From contig JASSKH010000043.1 in the NCBI GenBank assembly GCA_031763025.1, forward strand, positions 888,501 through 952,500: DNA of 64,000 nt, in the 5' to 3' direction. The stretch is from Macrocystis pyrifera (lineage: Eukaryota; Sar; Phaeophyceae; Laminariales; Laminariaceae). This document shows positions 23,029 to 36,025 of this stretch, piece by piece. The notes beneath the pieces were generated by a model. That model was not told the DNA's origin and did not search any database. It saw nothing but the letters and a program-made list of their open reading frames with translations. Position numbers and translations under genes: made by a program. How positions within the stretch are numbered: position 1 is the first letter of the stretch; every line of letters begins with the position of its first letter.

Positions 23029-23505
23029 CTAGGCATCTGTAGATACCACGGACCAGTCGGCCTCTCGGCAGATCTTCTCCTTGTACGCTGCCTCGTTGGC
23101 CTTTTTCACCCAAACCAACCCGCCCTTTCCATTCCGAACCCTGACCATTTCATCTCTCCAGCTTACACAGTAGCAGTTATTCCGCTGGGTGGACCCGCAG
23201 GTAGAGCACCGACCGCGTATCCCGCAGCACAACGTCGCTGGTGGGGTTTCCAGTTTCTGCATAAACTCACACAAGGCTGCATAACCCTGTTTCTGCAGCC
23301 TGTGCTGTTCCCCTTGCTCCAAAACCCCATTCGACTCGTCGGGCAACCGCGTAGCTTTGGTCAAACCGGAGATGGATATGCTCGTGCCCATAGCCGCCAG
23401 AACCTCAGCCGATGCTGACATCGTCAACGCCGCCATAAGGTTGTCAAGGGGCAGATCCACGTGTGAGACCATCCCCACCGCCACACGCAGGGCGTAGTAT
23501 GACAC
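23029..23505 (-). CDS. Terminal exon of the ROCO gene, with a cysteine-rich insert
   Basis: The exon starts phase 0 after gggcag and ends at a stop. It reads VSYYALRVAVGMVSHVDLP, MGTSISISGLTKATRLPDE, then HRLQKQGYAALCEFMQKLE, and closes with WRDEMVRVRNGKGGLVWVK. Between them is a cluster of six cysteines (CC, C, C, C, C within about 22 residues, residues about 101-122 of the exon). The flanking text resembles the C-terminal region of Ectocarpus ROCO proteins as I remember it; the cysteine cluster could be a small metal site, which is inference. Confidence 0.75.
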   Translation of the reverse strand: MSYYALRVAVGMVSHVDLPLDNLMAALTMSASAEVLAAMGTSISISGLTKATRLPDESNGVLEQGEQHRLQKQGYAALCEFMQKLETPPATLCCGIRGRCSTCGSTQRNNCYCVSWRDEMVRVRNGKGGLVWVKKANEAAYKEKICREADWSVVSTDA

Positions 23506-26500
23506 CTGCCCAACAAAGAAATATGTACGAGGTAAGTTAAATGTCACGAGCAACTAGCCCCTCCGCCAATGGTCACACGCAACGACGTTTACCAGGATGA
23601 TACGCTGTCGACGTCGTCCGGCGGTTTTAGCTCGACACCTCGCCATGGAGACCAGGAACGTTTGCAGGGTAATATTTTTTTTTATCTGCTGTAACCACCG
23701 GTCCGATGCAAGATCCGACAATTCTGTCATTCGTTCTAACTCACATGACATCGCCATTGAGGTTCTAAACCGCCCGTTATCGTCATTAGTCTCCACCCCC
23801 TTTGCCACGGTGTGCCACTGCTAACGCCCAACGTTTATGAAACAATCAACACATACTTTGTTTTACACGAAGCTATAACTCATAGACGCTATAAGCGTTT
23901 TTCACACGAACCTTAAACCGCAGAGCTGCTGACGGAAAAAAAAAACGAAGTCCACCTTCATGGTATGTTCGTCACAAAATAAGTGTGTGTGTCTTTGGTC
24001 ACTTCAACAAGATCAGGCAACATGAAATTTGCTATGGTGCATGCCAGGTGTAAACATTCTCGTCAGGTTTGGGCGACTGTGCCCTCTGGCAACCGACGTT
24101 TGTCCGTCAATCGACACATGAAAATAAACCCGATTCGAATAGTGTGCCTCTCATGCACGGCAGGTATTGTGGGGGGGGTTATATCCGGTTGGGGACAAGT
24201 TTCATGAACAAAAGTGCACTATGCCCTAGCCTGTGCGCTTTATTCCAGTCACACACACGTTGTTCGTTCGGGATGTTTTTTTTTTTTCAGCCTCACAGGT
24301 GAAGTGTGACCTCTAGCCCCACGAAGGGAGAACTGAACCAATCCCAGCCGTAACCCCTAAGGCTGACGGAATCAATTTTTTTCGACACATTTGAGGCGTT
24401 CTACGATAGAGGTTCAACCTAAATTTTCTTAGGCTCCGCACTTGAGGAGCTCCACACCTCACCGGAAAGATGACTTCAGCAGAAGTCAAGCGGCATCCCG
24501 AAAAATAATCCCACGGACCGAGTGTACAATCATGGCATTCTGACGATTTTGGGTTAAGGAGCCCCGTCATGCAGAAAAAAAATAGCGGAAATGTGCTACT
24601 TCTATCGTAGAACGCGTCATTTACATAAAAAACAGTAAGGTGCGAGTGGTAATCGAGCACCCGTGACACGACATGGCAATATATTGCCCATATACAGGCC
24701 ATTTCGGACACAATCGCGCCGCAACTCCTTTGTCCTTCGCAAGACAAAACATGTCACGCTCGGGCACAAACGAAAATGACGTGTCAGTTCGAGAATAACT
24801 CAAACAATCCCCCTGGGTCAAGGGAAAAGAAACGACGTCCATCAAGATGTTTGCTGCCGATATCTTCATCCTTAGCTGATCTTGCTTCAGGCAGAAAATA
24901 CACCGTTCCTGCACGCGATCGAGGGCTGCCCCAATCGGTCGTACACCGTACTTCCTGAAACATGCACGCCAAACACAATACGAATTATCGAACGTTTCTT
25001 CTGTACATCGACGATAACGAGATCAATATTGAGTGGAATCGAATAGGGTACGCTATCTATTTCAGATATGCCCTGGTTTCAAGCTGACCATTTCAACGCT
25101 GGGTCCTGGTTACAAGGTTACAAGAACCCCCGACCAATCCCAAAAGCGCGCGTTGGTGCTATTACGGGGGTCCATAGTTAATAGGACCTACGGTACACAA
25201 AACAACGCATAACTTTTAACTTTTTTTTCTAACAATATTTGGTCCTACTTACTATGGTCCTCCGTAATAGGAAACATTATGGATGCCAATATCACGGGCA
25301 ACGTACATCCCTGTTGGTGTGTGGCGCTCTGGGACGTGGTAAAAATACCCGCGGATTTCGGGATCCTGATGACGTTTTTCGCCCCACGCCCCCCGGGGTG
25401 GTGCACGGGAACAAAGTAAAGAGAGATGAGGGAGATCACTACTTCATATATTTAGATGGCACCCACGGAATATATATGTTTAACCTTCTGATCGTCGCCC
25501 ACGTACGAGGCGTTCTACGATAGAGGGTCACCCGAATTTTTCTGAGACCTTAAGGAGCTCCACAACCTCACCCAAAAACTGACTTTAACAAAAATCAAGT
25601 TGCATCCCGATGAATACTCTCATGACGCCCTGTATGCTAAAACATCATTTTTCGAAACAAGATTTTAGGCATCCCGACGATTTTCGGTTAAGGAACCCCG
25701 TCAATCAGAAAACATGTTGGCGGAAACGTGCTACCTTTATCGTTGAACGCGTCATATCGTCTACCGGTTCTGGGAGCATAAGTGATGGCTATGTACTCTT
25801 GAACTACGTTAAATAACCCAAACACATTCTTTTCTCAGCGGTATTTTTGCGACTAGCCGGGCACATAGGTCGGTGGTTGTCGAGGACAGCGTAGCCAATT
25901 GAAAGTTTTCGGTGGCTCAATGCGTGATACAAGCAACATAGTTGTCCCGGTTGTTTGATTGTTCTAATTGTTTGAGAGGGACTGCCATCGCGTGAAGCAA
26001 ACTATCTCAGGAGTTCCGTGCTTACACCGTCCTTGATCCCTCTAAACAGCTATGTCACGAACGCGAGGCGTTCGAGGTCCTGTAGCAAGGGTAGTCTCCG
26101 GCAAATACACGTACATAAGTCCAGGTGCTCCCACAAGTGGTCGATGGCGATGCTGTGGCAGAAAGCAACAGACGCAGTGCGCCGTAATGATTGAGGTAAG
26201 CTTCCCCGTGAGCCGTAAGTATACGAATTGTGTGTGGGTCGGGGCCTCTGCTTGCCTTGTAGATTCACTAAGACGCTGAATCGCAACATCCAATCGAAGC
26301 GGTTGGGGAGTTCACAAAATGGGGCAACGGTGGGAATAACATCACCTGCAGTAGAGGCAGGCAAACCTTCACCAGGTTTGGTAGATCCTTGACAAGGTAG
26401 CCGTTTCCATCCGGCCCACACCGTACCTCCGTCAAGTCGTGCTCGCAGATGAAGACCATTCGGAATGTCTTCCGCTCCGTCAACGCCTTCATCCACTTGT

Positions 26501-29500
26501 CCCACGTTTCGCGCTGCATGGCCTCGGCTGATGCTGCCGCAGCATTGCCCCCCCCGCCCTTTGTCGCGAAGGCCGTGGGAGACGATGCCGGCGTTGGTGA
26601 TGTCCTGACATCCGGCTCGAGTTTAGGTGGGTTGTCTGGTTTCAAGATCACGAGGCGAGGATAACGATTTTCCTCCTCGGCGGCCAGGTAGAATGGCTCC
26701 AGCACCTTGCGTGTCTCTCCTGCTACCCTCTCCACCAAAGCTCCCAACTGATCAAGGCGGTTTTCGAGGTAAGTGCGAAGGCCACTTGTGAGATCGCTGA
26801 CACGAACCTCGTCGGTGTCCTCAAACACCACAGAGCAGAGGCCAGGGTACCCGTGCACTTTGTCCTGAAGGAGCCTTTTAACTTCCGCCGTCAGGCTGTC
26901 GAGAACGTCTCGGGCTGCAGGCGAACTGCCTTTGACACACAGCACGAGCCCAGGGAAAACGACACAGCCGTTATCGTTTTTTTTTTTCCGAGGAGTGAGT
27001 CTCGTACAATAGGACATCGTGCGAGCCAGGCCTCAAAAATGAGGTGAGCTCCGTGTTGCCAACACTCCCTGGCCTCCTTGATGTGAGCATTCGCGAATGC
27101 GAGGAAACGGCCGATAAGGCCAGGCGGGGCGTAGCTCCGTCTAAACGAGCATCTGGTCCGCACCACGGCGTCTCCCAATCCGATGTTACCCTTTTCCAGC
27201 ACCTGTTGATCACCATACTCGGGCAAGCGCGCAGGGACGACAAAGCGCACACAGTGTGTGCCTTCTGCGGTAGGCACTCTATACAATACCAGGAGCGTTT
27301 CCATGGTTTCCAGCACTCTGTTGAACTCGTCGAGGTTCAGGGTCAACTTGAGCTCGTCGTCTAGGTGGCGGTGCAGCCAAAGAAAGCGGAGATACGTCTG
27401 ACCAAGCGTGCCAGATCGTCGGTACGATCTTCGACATGTAGGTCGTGCGTATTGAGCAACCGTATGAACGAGAGCCGAGTCATATTTGTACCGGCCGAAA
27501 CAGCGAGGGCAAGAGGGGCATCACAAGTTGTCTGTAAAAATCACTGCACATAGTGATCTTGGACCTGCATCAAGATGTAGGTGAACAGCCGCTGCATACA
27601 ACTCCGATACGTCCGAGTAGGGTATGCGACCAAGCAGTGTAGACGCGTACTTCTCGCTTACATATACGCGTTTGGGTCTCCATCGATCCGTATTGGGCTG
27701 GACCTTGAATAACTCCCAAGTAGAATCAATTCTCAGATGTATTACGTAGAGTGAGGGTGGCAGTAATGCTTCACAGTAGCTGCGCCTGAATGCGCTAGAG
27801 TGCCAAGAAACAGCGCATACATTTGGAGCAGACGCAATACTGTATAAACACCTGGTTGAGCTACCTTCGAAAGCTTGCACACCTTCCATCCCTAGGTCTA
27901 CGTTCGGTGCAAACAATGCCACTGTGAACCTGCCTGTGTTGTTCCCAGAGCATGTCGAGTTCCAAGGGAGGGTTGTGTTTCTCGCCGTACTTCTCCAACT
28001 CGTTCTTGAGCGTGCCCTCCTTGCTTGTGTCCACCAAGTTATGGTCCGTCAATCGCCGGATTAACTCGATCAACCATGTAGGATCCAGGTAAAGCATTCC
28101 AGTCGATGGTCCCGGGTGTTGCGGATTATGCCCGAGCGAAAGCAGAACATCTCCCTCCGCCTCCCGGTGTCGCATTGCTCGCAGAAGAATCTCCTCGGAA
28201 TCCGGAATGGGAGTGCCTTTGGCCTCCATGAAGTACTCAAACGTTTGGACGGCCTCTCCCCACGTGACGTACCGTTTGCCGGCCTGTCCTGCCTTGAGAC
28301 CATCCATTGCCGAGTTCGCGTCGAGCCAGGCTTGGGGGATCGTGGCGCGAACGCCGGGAAAGTTGAATCCGGTAGGGCAGTCGAGAAGCGTCGCGGCTTT
28401 CGAGACCCAATTCTGAAGTTCCGTCGTGCTTTTGCTGTCGAGGGACGTCCTGAAGATCTTGTCGTGAATAAAAAGAGGCGAAGAATGTTTGCGTGATGAC
28501 CGTTGACAGGCCGTCTTCTCCTCACGATGAATGGAGCCGTTTCCATTCTTCGGGTCCGCAACCCATTGTCCGTGCCTTGCCTCCGTTTTCGCAATCTCCT
28601 TTGCTTTGTCCTTGCGGTAGCGAGCGACAACTGGGACAACAGCAAACACAATGCATTGTTCAAGGGACATGTGGGGGGGATGTCGGGCGCGGTGCGGGTA
28701 CATCCGTGAAGGTTTCTTCGCTGCATGCTCGGTGGCAACCGTGATCGGGTGAGTTGACGTCGCGGAAGCGAGGTGTTTCCGATATAACGTCACAGATGAA
28801 TCCAGACACGGGCGAACTAAAAGAACGTGCAAGCCGTGTTCTGGTCAGTTTTGGTTAAGGTTTTCCTCTCTTACTGCAGGGCGATTTGTTTAGCGACGAT
28901 TCTTATTGATGCACAGCAGTAGCCCAAAAGTATATGATACACAAGATATATACCCTACAAGCAACCGCGGCAAATTAAAATGATGCATGTACTGTAGGTT
29001 GGACTCACGGTGCTCCAAACGGTGGACGGCCGTGTCCAACTCCACTGCATCCTTGAACTCATCAGTGTGGGTTCCTACGAGAGCGACAGCAGCTCCCGGC
29101 ACACGAAGGTGCAGCATCTCCAGCCATCGGTAAACACGACCATGGGGATCTCCGTCTTTCTCAACTCCACTTGCAGCCTCCACGAATAGGGCTCGAAGGT
29201 CCACAACCAGCAAGAAGAGAGAACCTTTCGTGAGGAAAATCTGATGCGACGCATAGTAATTCGCCTGGCCAGCGAAATCCCAAATACTAACCTCCAGCGG
29301 GCCACCGTCAATAGGCTTCCAGCCTTCTATGATGTCGATGCCTACTGTGCTCTCCAATTTCTTGGAAACGGCCCTGCGCGTGATGTTCCGCACGACGGTT
29401 GTTTTGCCTGCTTCGACAAGGCCCACCAGCACCATCTTCAGCTTGTTGGAGGTTTCTTCACCGAACCGTTCGATGTCTTTCCACCAAGAGATGGCCTGGT

Positions 29501-32500
29501 CAGTACCCAAGCCCATGATGGTTTGTGGCGGACGCAACAATGGGTTGTCGGCAACGTCGAGGAACTCGTCGCAGACATTCCTCTTGCGTAGGGCCTGAAG
29601 AAATTCCATGGGCACTTCTGTGAATCGGATTCGAGTTGACGGCGGTTCAACGCGGGTCAACCAGGGTATGTAATGCAGTCGGTACATCACAACACTACGT
29701 CCAACAGCACCTAAAGTACGTGGCTGAACAGTTTGTGTACTGCAGCAGAGACTGACACATGTGCGGCATTTCTAAGCCTTCTGGGATAATCCCTCCATAT
29801 CAAAAGGGAAACACAACCCACATATCATAGCTGTGGAAATGCGGCCTCAACAGCTTCAAACAGAACGTTAGCCATCGGTTGCGTACGATAGGCGTGCTAG
29901 GTGTTCTACGTACATATACAACAGCAGCTCGGCCGCAGGGGAGCCTGTCTGAAGAGTCGAACAACACACAGCAGCTGGTTGGCACCTAACCACACAAGGA
30001 TATGCGGCAAACTCATAGTGTTTCGGAAATATACATGGCGAACCTGGTGTCGCGCGTCAACATTGTTCGTCGATGTATCGTATACTTCCTAGATAAAGCG
30101 GTCCCCCATGGAAAAGGACAAGAGACATATGCCATTGTTCAAACATTGTTTTTGTGGGAGGATGAAACCAAACGCGTGACACACTGAACGAACGGAGGGC
30201 GACATCGTTTAAGGTTTGTGGACACGTGAAGCATCACCTGAGCGCCACGAACTCCCCCAGCAAATCATCGCATCATAGGGTGGACGTTTGAACTCGCCCG
30301 CAGTAATGATGTGGTGCAGCCAAATCCAAGCAAGGCAATATACTGCAGTATCCCGACGTGAGATAATTGGGTGGCCTCGACGCATTCTTAGGCCTGACCG
30401 CTTCACGCAGCCAATAAAAAATTAAGATATCCCAGAAAAAAACGGCGAGGCGGTTGAGGAGCTTGCCTGAATTCCGTCACACACTTACCGCTGAGGTGAT
30501 TGCCCTGCAGACGCAGGTTTCGAAGAGTGGCGAGCTCGCCAAATTCCTTCGGGATTTTTCCTGCGCATGTCACAATAAATATGCAAGTATGTCGTTGCTA
30601 TTCGGGAGAAACATAGAGCACGACAAGGACAAATATTTGTGGCCATGCTTCTAGAGGCGGTCAAAGTGATGAAATTCTGAACCAACATTTTTTTTGTTTG
30701 GGCGCTTGCCGATGGTGCGACACAGGGCAAGGGGCATGCGCTTGAAGATATTGAAACACGCCCGGCCCCGAAAAGCTCTGCGAATAGGACAAACGACCCG
30801 GCGCCGGTTTGATCGAGTGAAATAGCACTATAGTCCTACCATGGAGTGGTCTCTTTCGCGGGAGCCTTTGTACCAACGAACTGTCGCCCGCGTCGCAGCT
30901 GTTTAGCAACACCATGTGGTGCATGGCGTATTTGGTTTGAGGGAATACACCCGTTATTCTTCGCGAGTGCAACTGCTGTAGGTAAGCGGTTCACAAGATA
31001 TGTATGTACAGTATTTCTGTCGGCTATTCAAACCCGAAGCAAACAGACAACACGCTCATTTGCACGTAGTTCCCAGTGTCAACTTCAGATGACGACTGCC
31101 GTTTTTTACATCCTTCTACGCTATCCTATTACGGGGGTCCATAGTTAACAGGACCTTTGGCATACATAAAAACCTATATATTTAGGTGTTTTTACTAACA
31201 ATATTTGGTCATGTTTACTATGTTTCCCCCGTAATAGTGGCACGTCAGTGTTATCACCGAAACGTTCACGCAACCATTGTTCTGACAAATTCATGTTTTT
31301 ATCACATTGTTCAGAAGCTTGAAACAAGTCTGAGCTGGTGAATATCTTTACGACAAGAGGCTGGACGCTTGGACCAAGTATATATATTCACTTGAAGTCG
31401 CGTCAGAGTGAAGAGGTAAACACGGTTGGCAGGTTAGGGATGCCCGCAAGCGTTCGAGATCGCCCCAGCGCTCATTGCCTCAACATCGACTCGGCGAACC
31501 GCTGGAGATTTGCATGATTGCGTACAAAACATTGTGAAATCTTGATGGAACCGAGGTGCAAAGACCGGCCAATGCTGACGCCCTGTTCTGCAGGTGCAGT
31601 ACCACGCTCCAACTGCATTGCACGCCAACTTGCAGTGTAGTTCGGGTATTTCATGTAGGATCCCCAAACGTGTGATTACTGGTTTACTCTGTGTGGCCAG
31701 TCCGTCGTTTGCTACGACGGACCTTTGTGTTCACATTGCAAACATATAGTGCTTTGCCTTCAGGATAGTTTTTGCCCGGTATCGGGAGGAAATCGAGTCG
31801 GCTCTTCTTCTGCGTCCACCAGTGGATGCAATCCTGACAACTTCTTCACGTCCTGCTTCACGAGCAACCACACATGCTCCAACCTCTCGTGTGACCACGT
31901 CCACAGGAACGCCTGATGATCAAGCTCCTCCTTTCCAAGTTGAGACACCGCCAGGATTTCACATTAGCAACACCCAAACAATGCGCAGTCGACGAAAGGT
32001 TTCGACGATGCTCCGGTCGGGAGCAATCGCGACTGCTGTGGGAGCCGTTTGAGAGGTGAAGAAATGACATATGTATGTGGGATCTCGTATTGTGGCCGGC
32101 CGAGTAGTCCAAGCTCAGAGGTTTGTCAGCTGAGACTATACCCGAAAGCATCACAATACGAAGGGAGGAATAAAAACGACTTGTGCGAGAATTTTCACTG
32201 CGTTTTCCCGACAACACAACGACAAGGTGTGGGCCCCCAACAACTATTTCGGGAACACCATCGTACTCCCGGGTGAGCTGGACTGTTAAAAAGCAGCTGA
32301 CGGCGATGTCGTTCGACAAGATCCGGCTGGAAACGGAAGCCTTGCCAGACGTCTTCGTGTGATGAAAGCGTCCTAAAAGAATTTGAAAAGTTAGTGTCGG
32401 GTTGTATCATCGAAAACATAAGTCATTCTGTATCTGGTACTACCAGGTATTCAATAGACAGCTTGAGTATTACGGTTCAGGCTGATATGTTCAGTACTTC

Positions 32501-35500
32501 GTGCAGTAATCACACCGCTTCGTGCAATATCATCAGCTCTACCCTGTAAAATTATGGTCAATAATAATACGAATGGGGAACTACAAGAACAGGCAAGCGG
32601 GAGGGGAGGATAAATGCCGTGCCACAATGAACGATGTATGAACGCCAGGCGAAACCACGAATTTCACGGGCTTCAATAGTGCTGTTTGAGACGCACTTGA
32701 GATATCGGCATCTACATGCACGCCGAGCGAGCGATTTCTCATCGCAAAACCTGTCAGGAATCGTGAACATTCTGCGTAAACATTGCGGTATCTTTGTAAT
32801 CTAATGTACTGCCCCGTGCCGTGAAATAAGCCACAATTTGAGCGGCCCTTGCAATGGCGATGCATTGTACTTTTTTTGTGAAAAAACAAAACTCAAGTAC
32901 GCCGCCAGTAGAGTTAGAATGCCGTGTCGGCTTTAAAAAAAAAAAATGTTCAGCACCAACAAGGTGGCCAAGCAACCCAAAGCTACCAGATGGCCAGGCC
33001 CATCGACTACGATGCAGCAGCCGACAAAAAGCGCAAGGCACAGGATCACAAGCATCAGCACCTGCTGAAGAACTGCACTGCAAATAGCTCGAAAGTCACC
33101 ACCGGAGCTGTGGGCCGGTCGAGTAATAGTGACGCAGTGAGGTGCTCGAGCAAACTCCAGCGGCGTTGTGCTTGCATAGCAACAGGCGCCGGGGCAACAC
33201 GCACTGGTATCGCTGAAATGCCGGTAAATATTCTCCACATTATCCCGTGTGAAAGGTCCAGAGTCAACCGCCGCCTGGACATGCTGTAGTTACAGGTGTG
33301 CTTCGCTGTTTCCCCGGTCACGCGCCAGGTGGTTACCACAACGTTTCGATTTCACGTAGTTTCGGCGGGTGCCGGTTTGGCACCATATTATGCAACTGTA
33401 ACGCCAGAAACAAGGTCGGCAGGAGCGACGATCTTGCTGCGCCGTAGGCAAGTGGTATCGCCGTAGTGCCACATGGTGCGGGTCTATACTTGGTTAGTCG
33501 TGGCTAGTCGCCACCCGTCTGAGACGGTCACGCGTTCCCACATGGTGCGGGTCTACACTTGGTTAGTCGTGGCTAGTCGCCACCCGTCTGAGACGGTCAC
33601 GCCGTTCATCATACTTTGTGAGACGACTAAACGAAAAGCAGGACAGTGCAAAGTCATCTCAACACGCCTGCCACAACTTTCCCCAAGCACGGGCCAAATC
33701 GTATGGCTTTAGTCGACCGAGGATCCGAGTGCTATACGTACTGTATTGCACGTACAAGTGTCTACTCAAGACAGTGCAGAGTACAATCCGGTCGGCCTTA
33801 CCCGTTTTACCGCACACCTTCCATGTTTATCACTTACCGTTCAGTTGATTGTTGTCCAGACGTAGACGTGCTAAAGTCGGAATATTGCAAAGCTCCTTAG
33901 GAATCTCTCCTGCGCAGTAGTTGGAGTTTGAGTGAGCAAAACGAGCGTTACATTTTACACACGAATGTACCCAAGGAGTTGTTTCAAGACGATAATACGT
34001 GGCGTTTCACGGCATCCAAGTTCCGCCAACCATTTTGGCTGCCTTTTCCCTAGGAAATAATATACCTTGGGATTTGTTTGAGCGATTGGGAGGGTCTCAT
34101 TTTCACCGCACGAAGCAATAGATACCTCAGTCGAGAGACAACATCAATTAAACTATCTCCGCTGCCCAAAATTATAATAAAAAACGGGTACTTACTGCAG
34201 ACCGCAGTACCCACGACAGTTGCGATCGACGTCCACGGGGGACCATAGTAAATACGACCTACGGTACACACAAAACCTCTATCTTTAACTAGCTTTACTC
34301 CCAATATTTGGCTTTATTTTATTTAGTCCCCCGCAATAAAATGCCGAGTCAACGCGCAGGCTCCCCGAGTGCAAACCCAAAGACCAATGAGCGCTATGGG
34401 GGGAGGGGTATGATCGGCGGACAGAGAACAAGGAAAACTGCAGTCGATGGCTTCTGTTTTTAAAACTAGTGTTTGACTTTTGTCCTGACTCGGTGTGTTG
34501 GACGGTTTTCTATCTCGTCTAAACGTGACGACCTCAGCAGGAGCACTGATCGCGAAAACATGTTCCAGGTACAAAACGTATAGCGCAGCTTGCAAAGTTA
34601 GGTATCAACTATTCAATCAGTCCAATTCACAGCTGACGTATTTGTGAGAGGTTTACAAAACCCATCTGTGTCTGTGTAAGTAAACCCGAATTTTAGCCGT
34701 AAATCGTAGAAGCCATAGGTCGTAGTGGAAGGTAGGTGTTGTAGTATTTCGTTGGTATTTTGGCTTCGTTAGGCCCGCGCCGATGCACTGATCAGAGGTG
34801 TTTCGACCCCTCATCTCGACGTGGGCATGGTGACTGAGGTGTGCACAGAGGGCGGAACCATCCGTCTCGCGAGGCGACCGCCCGCCCTCGTCGAGGCACG
34901 AGGAAGGCACCAGTGCGGCCTTGGGCGAGCTTCTGTTGCGCGGCTTCACTTACATGTGCGAGATACGAAGGTCCTTAAGTCTCAGAATGAAGCGTCAATG
35001 CGGTATTGGGTTGGCGGACAGAGAGGGTGTCGAGGCGGAGAGAACGGGCGCCGCAAGGCACCACGCGCTCAACGCGACAAGGGCGGCGGAGTGCATTGGG
35101 CCAGAAAGGGGGAAGGCTTTGCGCACACCGAATCGGTGGCGAGGTGGTCAAGAGACGGGCGCAAAGCCTACTACTGTTGGCTGACAGGGCCAACTGTGTT
35201 CCATTGGTTTTTGAACGAAACAAGGAATTCTGACCTGCCCGGGAATAATCATTCGGGACGGAATCATGTTTTTGTAAGGAATGAACGTCCGAATTATCGG
35301 TTTCGAATCGTTTCCATTTTTTCTCAAGAAATGATGAGTACTGTTGTAGTGGTACGGCCGCTGTCACACCGCCGGGGCCGACATATTTACGCATCCACTC
35401 ACCTAACCCCCACAACCTACCCACCCACTAATTCACCCTACCCCACACAGCCACCCGCCTACCTGCTCACCCACCTACCCGCGATGTGAACAGCTATACA

Positions 35501-35987
35501 GCACTACCGACGTACCCACGCTCCCAACCCACGCCTCCACCCTACACCCCCCGCGTTCCAATACTTACGCAAGAAGCATAAGTTGTTCTGTTGTTCAAAA
35601 CACAGCACCGTTACGCGTATGTATGCCGGTGCTTGCTCAAGAAGTGTTTGCGTTTCCGTTGGCAACATGTCCTTGATGTAATACCTGGATTCAATACAGT
35701 GCCCTCTTCATATTGCTTCCGATGCGTGTTATACGTACGCACTACATACCACCGGAATCGCTTCTTCTCCGCTGCTGTACGGACGATACGTTGTATCACC
35801 ACACACCCACCCGTCACCTGCACCAATCCCTGTCGGGAAAAGCAGCTCCGTTTGAAGTGGATGCTGCGGCATTTTCAGTCCGTCCGTGCGTCGTCCCACC
35901 TTTGGGCGTTTCATTTATTTATTTTTTCCCTCTTTCCTTTTTTTAGTATTATTTGTTTTTCGCCTGGGTGATAGATGCAACAATAGT

Positions 35988-36025
<38 letters not shown>

